A stretch of 64,000 nt of DNA from assembly GCA_023052935.1 (NCBI GenBank), contig CM041295.1:160814366-160878365 (forward strand). The letters run 5' to 3'. Source of the stretch: Piezodorus guildinii. Its lineage: Eukaryota; Arthropoda; Insecta; Hemiptera; Pentatomidae. This document shows positions 1-9,894 of this stretch, piece after piece. Positions within the stretch are counted from its first letter, which is position 1. Each line of letters starts with the position of its first letter. Under the pieces are notes generated by a model. It worked only from the letters and a program-made list of their open reading frames with translations, was not told the DNA's origin and made no database searches. The translations under genes and the position numbers were made by a program.

Positions 1-1160
1 TAATGTGCTTTCGGGTGGTTATGATTACGTTTTTCGAGCTGTATTTTTTATCGCTCATGCGTATTTCAACTCGCATTTACTTTTAATGTTTTTTATTGAT
101 ATAGGGATTAATTATTTTGCTTTCTGGTGGTTATGATTACGTTTTTTCGGGCTGTATTTTTTATCGCTCATGCGTATTTCAACTCGCATTTACTTTTAAT
201 GTTTTTTATTGATATAGGGATTAATTATTTTGCTTTCGGGTGGTTATGATTACGTTTTTCGAGCTGTATTTTTTTCGCTCGCGCTTATTTTAACTAAAAT
301 TTACTTTTTATGTGTTTTATTGATATAGGGATTAATTAATGTGCTTTCGGGTGGTTATGATTACGTTTTTCGATCTGTATTTTTTATCGCTCATGCGTAT
401 TTCAACTCGCATTTACTTTTAATGTTTTTTATTGATATAGGGATTACTTAATGTTCTTTCGGGTGGTTATGATTACGTTTTTCGAGCTGTATCTTTTATC
501 GGTCATGCGTATTTCAACTCATATTTACTTTTAATGTTTTTTATTGATATAGGGATTAATTATTTTGCTTTCGGGTGGTTATGATTACGTTTTTCGAGCT
601 GTATTTTTTTCGCTCGCGCTTATTTTAACTAAAATTTACTTTTTATGTGTTTTATTGATATAGGGATTAATTAATGTGCTTTCGGGTGGTTATGATTACG
701 TTTTTCGATCTGTATTTTTTATCGCTCATGCGTATTTCAACTCGCATTTACTTTTAATGTTTTTTATTGATATAGGGATTACTTAATGTTCTTTCGGGTG
801 GTTATGATTACGTTTTTCGAGCTGTATTTTTTATCGCTCTCGCTTATTTTAACTAAAATTTACTTTTTATGTTTCATATTGATATAGGTGTTGAAAATTG
901 TGTTTTCGGGTCCTATAATTATGTTTTTTTTAGTTTTATTTATTTATCGCTCCCGCGAATTTTAACTCGAATTTACTTTTAATGTTTTTTATATATAGAG
1001 ACATAATTAATGTGCTTTTGGGTGGTTATGATTACGTTTTTGAGCTGTATCTTTTATCGCTTATGCGTATTTCAATTCGGATTTACTTTTGATATTTTTT
1101 ATTGTTATAGACGTTTGTAATTATCTTTTCGGGTCTTGTGATTACGTTTTTTAAGCTGTT
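1..1160. repeat. ~112-bp satellite array of FB-alpha
   Basis: A core containing GGTGGTTATGATTACG recurs at about 8, 120, 233 and 344, and then on to about 1020, with a spacing of 111-113 bases. Each unit runs through a T-rich stretch and ends with ATTGATATAGGGATTA. Units differ by scattered substitutions. Two higher-order variants alternate (GCTCATGCGTATTTCAACTC and GCTCGCGCTTATTTTAAC), so the array spread partly as multi-unit blocks. Confidence 0.85.
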
Positions 1161-2003
1161 TGTTTTTGTCGCTTGCTCTCATTTCAACTTGCATTTGCAG
1201 TGGTCTTTCTTTGTTTTTGTTTTAGGGGATTCTCATAACGTGTTTTGAACTTTATTCTTTTATGCGCTTGGGAATTTCTACAAACCGTAGGTATTATGTT
1301 ATAATATGATGTAAAAATTATTTATTGTTTTTTTGCAGGATCTGATTACATTTTTGATTTGGACGTTACATCGCGATTGCGTATTCTTCTAGATCACTTT
1401 TCATTTAATTTAAAATGTGCACTAGCTATAAATAAATGTCATAAACTCTATTAGTATTCCCGAAAACACTATAAACGATCCCTCTATCGAATATTTATGA
1501 AATAGAAAGAGTAACTTAAAATGAGTAACAATTTTCAACACCTATATCAATATGAAACATAAAAAGTAAATTTTAGTTAAAATAAGCGCGAGCGAAAAAA
1601 ATACAGCTCGAAAAACGTAATCATAACCACCCGAAAGCACATTAATTAATCCCTATATCAATAAAAAACATTAAAATTTAATGCGAGTTAAAATGCACGC
1701 GAGCGATAAAAAATACAGCTCAAAAAATTTAATTATAATACCCGAAAACACATTAATTATTCCAAAAAAACTACCCCTCCTCTCCGAAAAATCAAAATCA
1801 ACAACTATCTTAAAACTCAATAGACGATAATTATTTTTTTTAAATATTAGCTAGTAAAAAACAGAACTTGATATAAAATATCTAAGAGACCCAAAAAAAA
1901 TATCAATTATTATATGCCAAAATTATTAAAAAAGTCATAATGTTAATTAAACTAATTATTTTTTAATAAATAAATAAATAAAACGGAATATTTAAGGCTA
2001 GAA

Positions 2004-2184
2004 GTGAAGAAAAAGGTGACATTTGACTTGGAAAAGGTAACATTTGAAATGGAAAAGGTGACATTTGACTTGGAAAAGGTGACATTTGAAATGGAAAGGG
2101 TTACATTTGACTTGGAAAAGGTTACATTTGACTTGGAAAAAGTTACATTTGACTTGGAAAAGGTTACAATTGACTTGGAAATGC
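2004..2184. repeat. Terminal 21-bp minisatellite of FB-alpha, eight units
   Basis: Eight tandem 21-base units with the core TTTGACTTGGAAAAGGT. Because 21 is divisible by three, a 61-codon frame with heptads VTFDLEK/VTFEMEK stays open. I treat this as a by-product of repeat length, not a protein gene. The outermost unit differs in every copy in the window (CAATTGACTTGGAAATGC), which suggests that the terminus itself is under selection or is copied as a unit. Confidence 0.85.
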
Positions 2185-4600
2185 TATAGTAATAATAATG
2201 AGACCCGACTAATAAACTTTGCCATTTCGAAAAACCTAGTAATCAAATTACTACGTTTAAACATGATATTTATAAGTATACGTGGACATCGCCGGATGGT
2301 CAAACACGGAATCAAATCGATCATGTTTTAATACAAAACAGATGGCAAAGTAGCATAATTAACGTGAGATCGTATCGTGGTGCAGAATGCGGTTCTGATC
2401 ATGAATTAGTAATCGCGAAACTTCGACAAAAACTAAATACGAAAAAGAGAACACCGGCCTATATTTATCCCGAGAATTTTGATCTAGTTAAATTGAACAA
2501 TCCCGGAATTAGAAAACAATTTGCTATAAAAGTAAAAAATAGGCTCGAAGCTTTGGAAACTTTAGATGACGAACACGAAGATATAAACAAAATATGGGAA
2601 GGGATCAGGGATAATATTAAAGAGGTCGGTAATTTGTGTCTAGGGAAAATCGAAAATGAAAAGAACAAATCCTGGTTCGACGGGGATTGTCAGAATATGT
2701 GTGAAAAAAGAAAAACCGCTAAACTGAATTCCTTAAATAATCCAAGCGTTGATAACATATCTTACTTTCGGGTAGTAAAAAAAGATACATCAAAATTCCT
2801 AAAAAAAAAAGAAAAGAGAGTATCTTAAAGGCAAAATAATAGAAATAGAAAAACACAGAAGCGAAAATAACGAAAGAGAGGTGTACAAAGGTTTAAACAA
2901 ATCGTGTAAAAAAATTGAACCCTTATTGAATGCGGTTAAAGATGCAAATAAGAATATAATTGCGGATCCGACTGAGATATTGAATAAATTTAAACAACAC
3001 TTTGACAGCATATTAAATACGGAAAATAATAATCAATCTCCTCTCTCTGAATATCAGAGCGCTGAACCATGGATAGACTCACCGAGTAAAGAGGAAGTCG
3101 AAATGGCGATAGGAAAATTAAAACGTTATAAGGCTGCAGGAAATAATAATATCACGAGTGAATTAATCAAGGCGTGTGGAGAAGCGGGCGTTTCAAAATT
3201 ACATGTTTTAGTTAAAAAGATCTGGGAAAATGAAAAAATGCCCGAAGAATGGAAAGAATCAATACTTATTCCGATTCACAAAAAAGGACCGAGGACGGAT
3301 TGTAACAACTATCGTGGGATCTCTCTTCTCCCAGTATGCTATAAAATATTCTTGTCAATACTAACTAGTCGAATCACGGAATACGCTGAGGAAATTATCG
3401 GAGATTACCAATGTGGTTTTAGGCGAAATCGCTCGACTATTGACCAAATATTTTCCTTACGTCAAATATTAGAGAAAAAATTGGAATACAACGGTGTAGT
3501 CCATCAACTTTATATCGATTTTAAAAAGACTTATGATTCAATAGACCGTCAGAAGCTATATAACATCATGATTGAATAGGGAATACCTAGAAAGTTAGTA
3601 AACCTAGTAGAGATGTGTTTGTCGGAAACATTCCATAAAGTAAGAATCGGTCATAATTACTCCGAGAGATTTGAGGTGCGATCGGGTTTGAAACAGGGTG
3701 ACTCCCTTTCACCTGTGTTATTTAATATAGCTTTAGAATATGTCATAGAAAAGGTGATATGTACCGAGAAAGGTTTAAATATGGGTTACAGGATTCCGGT
3801 TTTGGGGTATGCCGATGATCTGGTACTGCTAGGTGAAGACAGGGAAACCATACAGCTAAATGCAAGTGTGTTAATAAAAACAGGTAAAGAAATAGGACTC
3901 GAATTAAATACCGATAAGACGAAATATATGATTAGTAGTAGAAACGGTGGTGATCTTGGTGATATTGATGTATCAGGGCATACTTTTGAGCACGTTGAGA
4001 AATTCAAGTATTTAGGTTCAATGATAACAAAAAAAAAAATGAAATCTAGGAAGAAATAAAGTCCCGGTTAAATGTGGGAAATGCGTGTTATTATTCAGTT
4101 GCTAAGTTACTTAGTTCGCGGCTTCTATCTAAAAACTTAAAAGTTAGAATTTATAAAACTATTATACCTCCGACGGTCCCTTACGGATGTGAAACGTGGC
4201 CGCTTACTTTGAAGGATGAACAACGGCTTAAGGTTTTCGAAAATAAGATACTGCATAAAATATTTGGTCCGAAGAGAGATGGGGCCACTGGGGAATTTAG
4301 AAGGTTGCACAACGCGGAATTGCGGGACTTGTACCCTGTGAATATAATTGATTTGATAGCATCTCGGAGACTCAAATGGGCGAGTAAAGTTGTTGGGCTC
4401 GATGAAGAGCGGATTCCGAGAAAGTTGGTATTCGCTGAACCGACTGGTAGGGGTCCGAAAGGCAGGCCGAAGCGTCGATGGGAGGATTGCGTTAAGGCTG
4501 ATATCGGGGTCTTGGGCTTGAACGGTGAACATTGGACGAGTCTGTGTAGGTGGAATTTGGTGGTATCGGCATCGAACCTTCGGGTTCGCTAAGCCTATTA
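2185..4600 (+). pseudogene. RTE-type non-LTR retrotransposon, endonuclease C-part plus reverse transcriptase (decayed)
   Basis: The element encodes an APE-type endonuclease and a reverse transcriptase for target-primed retrotransposition. Visible parts are the endonuclease end with KYTWTSPDGQTRNQIDHVL (about 2270-2330) and GSDHE (about 2394-2408). The RT follows at 2881-3579, with LKRYKAAGNNNITSELIKA, NNYRGISLLP, CGFRRNRST and LYIDFKK (motif A). After a stop at 3577 it continues at 3613-4059 with GLKQGDSLSPVLFN and the catalytic YADD at 3808. The C-terminal domain at 4074-4592 has CETWPLTLKDEQRLKVFENK and GRPKRRWEDCVKAD. Frame breaks lie near the A-run at 2800, at 3577 and near 4030. The 5' half of the endonuclease is separated by the FB insertion at 2184. 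The close relation to CFDP2/BovB-like endonuclease-RTs supports the RTE clade. It cannot encode a working protein as read. Confidence 0.9.
4573..4588 (+). promoter_or_regulatory. UUCG-tetraloop hairpin at the RTE 3' end
   Basis: CGAACCTTCGGGTTCG forms a perfect 6-bp stem closed by a C(UUCG)G tetraloop, one of the most stable RNA hairpins. It lies about 15 bases before the short (TAT)-type tail that ends the element. A copy with one stem mismatch ends the RTE fragment at 15131-15146. RTE-clade RTs recognise their own 3' UTR, so I infer a role in template recognition. Confidence 0.5.
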
Positions 4601-4949
4601 TTACTATATATATGCGTGTAATCGGTAACGAACCTTTGGGAACGCAGCTACTAATACGAGGCTTAGTTAACAGTTCTAATCTCTGTAAGTATTAAAATCA
4701 AGTACATTATTGCACAACAATTACTATACAATTTGTAGTTTATAATAGATTAAATAAATATTTTGTTTATGTTTTTCTCGATAGCGTATTTTACCGTTAC
4801 ATAAAATAAATATTCTGTTTAGTTCAACAACCGATACTTTAATTTTTAGACATTTTCGATACAAGGTCTGGTAGTCGGATTAGCGGGGATCCGTTTTATT
4901 TTAGTTTTATAATCGCGGGTGAAAATATTATCAATACAGGTTTATTTAA

Positions 4950-5047
4950 ACTTTTTCGTATTTATTGGATAGTAGGCTCAGTAGCTCCGTTCCCAAAGTT
5001 TTGGGAACACAGCTACTAAGCCTCGTATCCAATAAATACGAAAAAGT
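4950..5047. repeat. 48-bp-arm hairpin at a satellite inversion point (left half)
   Basis: Bases 4950-4997 and 5000-5047 are near-perfect inverted copies separated by two bases (arms end in GTTCCCAAA / TTTGGGAAC). The satellite changes orientation here. It is likely to extrude as a cruciform or to block polymerases. Confidence 0.8.
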
Positions 5048-5079
5048 TACAATAAACCTATATTTGAGGGAGCGCGATT

Positions 5080-5400
5080 AAAATTAATAGTGTAATCGGT
5101 AACGAACCTTTGGGAACGCAGCTACTAAGCCTCGTATCCAATAAATACGAAAAAGTTATAATAAACCCATATTTGAGCGAGCGCGATTAAAATTAATAGT
5201 GTAATCGGTAACGAACCTTAGGGAACGCAGCTACTGAGCCTAGTATCCAATAAATACGAAAAAGTTATAGTAATCCTATATTTCAGCGAGCGTGATTAAA
5301 ATTAATAGTATAATCGGCAACGAACCTTTGGGAACAGAGCTACTGAGCCTACTATCCAATAAATACGAAAAAGTTTAAATAAACCTGTATTGATAATATT
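5080..5400. repeat. ~109-bp satellite units of FB-beta (left half)
   Basis: Units starting GTGTAATCGGTAACGAACC recur at about 5089, 5198 and 5308. The segment ATCGGTAACGAACCTTTGGG...CTAAGCCT matches the RTE 3' end at 4566-4594 (ATCGGCATCGAACCTTCGGG...CTAAGCCT) except for a 6-base insert and a few substitutions. Confidence 0.8.
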
Positions 5401-5638
5401 TTCGCCCCCGATTATAAAACGGACCCCCGCTAATCCGTCTACCAGACCTTGTATCGAAAATGTCTAAAAATTAAAGTATCGGTTATACTTGTTATTATAA
5501 TCGTGACTAATTATATGTAAAAAGGCCCCTGGGAATTTTTAACAAGCCACAAAGGTTAAAAACATAATGTGTAATTAAAATAACCATAAAAACAAAAAAT
5601 CATGTTAATTTGATTTTTATTATTTTATTGAAATCGAA

Positions 5639-5705
5639 AAAGGTTGAATTTGAAATGGAAAAGGTTGAATTTGACTTGGAAAAGGTTGAATTTGACTTGG
5701 AAATG

Positions 5706-5706
<1 letters not shown>
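5639..5706. repeat. 21-bp terminal repeats of FB-beta, three units
   Basis: Three units with the core TTTGACTTGGAAAAGGTT, the beta variant having GTTGAATTTGAC where alpha has GTGACATTTGAC. They end in GGAAATGC directly before (TA)n. Confidence 0.85.
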
Positions 5707-5786
<80 letters not shown>

Positions 5787-5822
5787 TATAGATATATATA
5801 TATATATATATATATATAGATA
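5707..5822. repeat. (TA)n microsatellite with GATA tail
   Basis: More than 100 bases of almost pure TA, then a few GATA units, directly at the inner end of the left FB-beta half. Frames rich in IYIY on both strands come from this tract and are not genes. Confidence 0.95.
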
Positions 5823-6500
5823 GATAGATAGATTTAGGTTTTCTACTGTTCATAGGTTTCAATCAGTAAATTAACAATTTTATTTATGCAACTTTCGAGA
5901 ATTTATTGTTCTCATATTTATGGCTTAACAGTGGAAAAAACAAAAAAACAGAACATCAATATTTTTATACAATAATAACTAATATGATATTATTGTTAGA
6001 GATATAGAAAAGAATACATTGAGCAATAAATTGACATACAGCTATCCTATCCTAATAGATATTTCAATTTCGATTTACATTAAAGATATTCTTAGAAATT
6101 TACTTATGATTTGAGATAAAATAGTGTCGTAAATATACATTTGTGTATACTATAAACTTTGAAAGAACACTGAAGTAAAGATACAAAGGAATAGTTCAGG
6201 TATGGAGGATTTTCCAAATTAATGACGACAGGACTGAAACCTGAGAAAAGTAGAAAACTTAAATTATCAACAGTCAAGGACTAACCAAACAATATATCTA
6301 TATATACTGCTTCACTTATATTGTTATAAAGATTTATAATCCATACATTGAAGAAAATAACAATTGAACTACTTATTTTCAAACAAAACAATTTTTATAA
6401 GATTAATATATTGATATATTCATATTACAATCGTTTACTTTTATCGAAATAATTCATCTGATTTTATCTATTGATACAAAATCCTTTCAAAATACGCCTA
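5823..6500. other. Spacer of the FB-beta pair, no gene seen
   Basis: About 680 bases of A+T-rich unique-looking DNA lie between the two inverted halves. No reading frame of useful length, no terminal repeat and no similarity to other parts of the window were seen. It may be host DNA trapped between two insertions. Confidence 0.5.
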
Positions 6501-6518
6501 TATATATATATATATATA

Positions 6519-6715
6519 GCATTTCCAAGTCAAATTCAACCTTTTCCAAGTCAAATTCAACCTTTTCCAAGTCAAATTCAACCTTTTCCAAGTCAAATTC
6601 AACCTTTTCCAAATCAAATTCAACCTTTTCCAAGTCAAATTCAACCTTTTCCAAGTCAAATTCAACCTTTTCCAAGTCAAATTCAACCTTTTCCATTTCA
6701 AATTCAACCTTTTTC
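6519..6715. repeat. 21-bp terminal repeats of FB-beta, nine units
   Basis: Nine inverted units begin with GCATTTCCAAGTC right after (TA)n. The inverted partner at 5639-5706 has only three units, so copy number changes independently in the two arms. Confidence 0.88.
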
Positions 6716-7009
6716 GATTTCAATAAAATAATAAAAATCAAATTAACATGATTTTTTGTTTTTATGGTTATTTTAATTACACATTATGTTTTTAACCTTT
6801 GTGGCTTGTTAAAAATTCCCAGGGGCCTTTTTACATATAATTAGTCACGATTATAATAACAAGTATAACCGATACTTTAATTTTTAGACATTTTCGATAC
6901 AAGGTCTGGTAGACGGATTAGCGGGGGTCCGTTTTATAATCGGGGGCGAAATATTATCAATACAGGTTTATTTAAACTTTTTCGTATTTATTGGATAGTA
7001 GGCTCAGTA

Positions 7010-7400
7010 GCTCTGTTCCCAAAGGTTCGTTGCCGATTATACTATTAATTTTAATCACGCTCGCTGAAATATAGGATTACTATAACTTTTTCGTATTTAT
7101 TGGATACTAGGCTCAGTAGCTGCGTTCCCTAAGGTTCGTTACCGATTACACTATTAATTTTAATCGCGCTCGCTCAAATATGGGTTTATTATAACTTTTT
7201 CGTATTTATTGGATACTAGGCTTAGTAAGCTGCGTTCCCAAAGGTTCGTTACCGATTACACTATTAATTTTAATCGCGCTCGCTCAAATATAGGTTTATT
7301 GTAACTTTTTCGTATTTATTGGATACGAGGCTTAGTAGCTGCGTTCCCAAAGGTTCATTACCGATTACACTATTAATTTTAATCGCGCTCCCTCAAATAT
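7010..7400. repeat. ~109-bp satellite units of FB-beta (right half)
   Basis: Four inverted units with GGTTCGTTACCGATTACAC spaced about 108-110 bases apart. They mirror 5080-5400 with a few substitutions. Confidence 0.8.
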
Positions 7401-7412
7401 AGGTTTATTGTA

Positions 7413-7510
7413 ACTTTTTCGTATTTATTGGATACGAGGCTTAGTAGCTGTGTTCCCAAAACTTTGGGAACGGAGCTACTGAGCCTACTATCCAATAAAT
7501 ACGAAAAAGT
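7413..7510. repeat. 48-bp-arm hairpin at satellite inversion point (right half)
   Basis: Arms 7413-7460 and 7463-7510 are separated by AC. This is the mirror of the hairpin at 4950-5047. Confidence 0.8.
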
Positions 7511-7837
7511 TTAAATAAACCTGTATTGATAATATTTTCACCCGCGATTATAAAACTAAAATAAAACGGATCCCCGCTAATCCGACTACCAGACCTTGTA
7601 TCGAAAATGTCTAAAAATTAAAGTATCGGTTGTTGAACTAAACAGAATATTTATTTTATGTAACGGTAAAATACGCTATCGAGAAAAACATAAACAAAAT
7701 ATTTATTTAATCTATTATAAACTACAAATTATATAGTAATTGTTGTGCAATAATGTACTTGATTTTAATACTTACAGAGATTAGAACTGTTAACTAATTA
7801 GTGTAGATTATAGCCACCAGGTTTTTTTTCTCTATTC

Positions 7838-7970
7838 TCTGGGTACCCAATTTATAGAGGCTGGGTATGCCTCAGGAGGTTCTCCGTTCCCAGTGCCACT
7901 CCACGACTGATATAACGTAATAAATAACTCTGCCTCAGCCGAGGTTTGAACAGGGAAAAATATTTGAGAT
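7838..7970 (-). mobile_element. tRNA-derived SINE relic, copy 1
   Basis: On the minus strand a B-box-like CCCTGTTCAAACCTCGG is followed by GCAGAGTTATTTATT, a variable body and the shared tail CTCTATAAATTGGGTACCCA. The same order occurs near 21003, 42989 and 45844 (minus) and 52225 (plus). The A box is not clear in this copy. No coding. Confidence 0.5.
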
Positions 7971-8232
7971 TCTGTATAATTGTTTTTCCAATACATTTAA
8001 GGTCCGATTTATTGATAAGAAATCTTACAGAATCTATTCTTTAAACTTATTATTTAAGTCAACTTTGAATTAAGTGATCATTCAAGAATATCTCTTCTGT
8101 TAATATGAAGGAATTATACAATGAATAATTTATACCTTAATTATAGCTTCTATATGATAATTTATTGATTATTACATTTATTCTTAATAAATATTATATA
8201 TGACCTTTGCGAAAATACTAATTTCATGAGAG

Positions 8233-8430
8233 TTGAAGAGAGGAGGAAACGAGAATCAAGTTGGGCAAAGTAGCTTCTGGTTTGGTAAAAACTTGGCAAC
8301 ATCTCAGCTAAGCCTGCACAAGGACTTCATAATGAACTTGTTAATGAAATATTTCTACCCTGATGAGAAGGGAATGGGGGTTGTACTCCAACCAAGCTCT
8401 AAGTATTCCATTACTTCCAGTAATCGCTAG
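8233..8430 (+). other. Unrecognised 65-codon open frame
   Basis: The frame runs from a Met codon without recognisable motif, signal peptide or repeat. A neighbouring gene, polyadenylation context or splice context is not evident. Chance is the likeliest explanation. Confidence 0.1.
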
Positions 8431-8646
8431 CAACTTTCTGTTAAAATATACTTTTTTAATGAAATTGTAGATTTGGTTTTCCTGATTTGATGCTATTTGA
8501 ACAGAAAATTAACATATAAAAAGCTATGGGCGTGATTTCGCATCAGTGATGTTTATAGTATCAATAAATAATTACAAAACAAGTTAAAGTATAAAATTAA
8601 GTATCTGGGATCTTCTTAGCTACTTACGCTTCGTGGGGCAGGAGAA

Positions 8647-8760
8647 AAGAATAGAAAATGATTTTTATTCTGGGACTGGGTCCCTTGAGAATAACATATT
8701 GCACAGTTTATAATTTACAACATGCCTAGCCAACAGACAAAATGAACATAATTTTAATTT
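8647..8760 (-). mobile_element. CR1-like LINE 3' end, copy 1
   Basis: Read on the minus strand it ends with a short hairpin (GGGACCCAGTCCC) followed by AGAATAAAAATC and TTTTCTATTCTTTTC. The same terminus recurs at 21538, 27776 and 54386 (minus) and 51673 (plus). Two of those copies carry a LWNSL protein motif upstream, typical of LINE ORF2 C-termini. Confidence 0.45.
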
Positions 8761-9059
8761 TTTCAACATTTTTGAAATTTCTTAAAAAATCCCCAAGTCG
8801 CTATATTAACCTCAAAGTTTTCTTAAAGTTATCTAAGAATGATCCTAAACAAAGTTAAATGCAGAAAATATAGATATATATGGAGATTTATATAAGAATA
8901 ATTAGATAAAGAGACATGTCTGATGTCTGAAATTATAGACAAAACTTATTTATTTTCATAATATATAAATGAGCTAAAAATATGCCAATCACACCATTAA
9001 AATTAAATTTAATAAGGAAAAAAAATATGTTAAAATGGCTGATATATCTTAAATAGAAC

Positions 9060-9590
9060 GATTGGTGTAGACTTTTGTCCCGAAAAAAGTGCGTTTTAAG
9101 GGTCTCGTGAGTCCAAATGACCAAGTCCCGCAATAAGGTCTATGTGTGTGGTAGGTTTAGCTCAAAAACGATACGTTATGTGAAACTGAAATTTCATTTT
9201 TAAGACGAATATATGCCAGAGATGTTACAGAAACTTTTTTATCAAAATCGGCAAACCAGAAGAGGAACTTCGCACATTTTTACGATTTTCTCAAAGACGA
9301 CTCTAAACATTTTGATTTAACTCGCTTAATCTATGTAAAATTTAATAATCTTTAATATCATATAGGATTCATTTGGATTGAAATATTCTGGCATGGCTTA
9401 AGTGCCAATATTTTAATTTCTCCTCTTATAAAATACCTTTAATTTGTAGATATGATGTTTTTCTCAAAACTCGATGTAATAAATTCTTTAAACTTGTTTC
9501 ATCTCCAACTAAATCTAAAAATTCTTAAATTGATTTTAACAACGGAAGTAAGTGAAAGTATTTAGTTGCGCTCACCCCATTTTTTTTTTC
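9060..9590 (+). mobile_element. GTAAGT-family dispersed repeat, copy a
   Basis: It has the family signature GTGAGTCCAAATGACCAAG near the left and ends with AACGGAAGTAAGTGAAAG. Interior blocks (ATTTTTACGATTTTCTCAAA, GGATTCATTTGGATTGAAA) recur in the copies near 28075 and, inverted, 47420. No coding frame. I infer a non-autonomous DNA element. Confidence 0.6.
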
Positions 9591-9894
9591 ATTAAAAAAT
9601 ATCTTCTTTCACTTTTGATATGTTAGATTTTATTAACCAACTTAATTTATCGATTATTCTAGGATGCTATATTATTAGTGGTGCGACACTCCATCAGAAG
9701 AGAAATGCCTGCTCTCATAATTTTTTTTTACATATTTATGATCAGAATGATGAAATAATTTTTAGCAAATTATGGAATTTGTTCATGAATAGCCTACGTT
9801 TTATAGGAATTTGTTACCATTTGATTGTTTTCTATTTTACAGTATTAATATAGCTTTGGAAAATTCTTCACCAGTTTCTCCATCAGCTATAATA

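Larger units (their letters stand above)
1..2184. mobile_element. Foldback-like element FB-alpha copy 1 (left side cut off by window)
   Basis: From left to right it has about ten direct copies of a ~112-bp satellite, a low-copy centre (about 1200-1527), two or so satellite units in inverted orientation (1528-1700), a unique subterminal stretch, and eight 21-bp terminal repeats ending in GACTTGGAAATGC at 2184. The same order of parts, mirrored, is seen complete at 32350-35966. Immediately after 2184 comes TA and then RTE coding sequence, so the element sits inside an RTE copy. No transposase-like frame is visible, so I infer a non-autonomous element. Long inverted arms built of direct repeats are the hallmark of Foldback/Galileo-type DNA elements; membership of a known superfamily is not established. 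Confidence 0.7.
4663..7797. mobile_element. FB-beta: large inverted pair of foldback-like elements
   Basis: 4663-5706 and 6519-7797 are inverted copies of each other. The outer ends are TTAGTTAACAG and CTGTTAACTAA. The inner ends are the 21-bp repeats finishing GGAAATGC (5706) and starting GCATTTCC (6519), each abutting (TA)n. Between them lie 812 bases of A+T-rich DNA with no coding frame. Each half contains an inner inverted repeat as well (for example 6866-7023 against 7463-7640) and ~109-bp satellite units. Either this is one 3.1-kb palindromic element, or two half elements were inserted or duplicated in opposite orientation around host DNA. No transposase is seen. Confidence 0.65.

Noticed and set aside
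1..1160. CRISPR array
   Set aside because: Units are contiguous ~112-bp satellites without unique spacers of constant length, and the window is eukaryotic.
2004..2189. 61-codon frame of VTFDLEK/VTFEMEK heptads, also at 5610, 6487, 32240 and 35783
   Set aside because: A 21-base repeat keeps any stop-free frame open. Copy number and frame are not maintained (extra base near 35792, stops at unit ends), and the repeats lie at DNA element termini.
5610..5862. Frames rich in IYIYIY over (TA)n, also near 38315 and 35758
   Set aside because: Direct translation of TA microsatellites.
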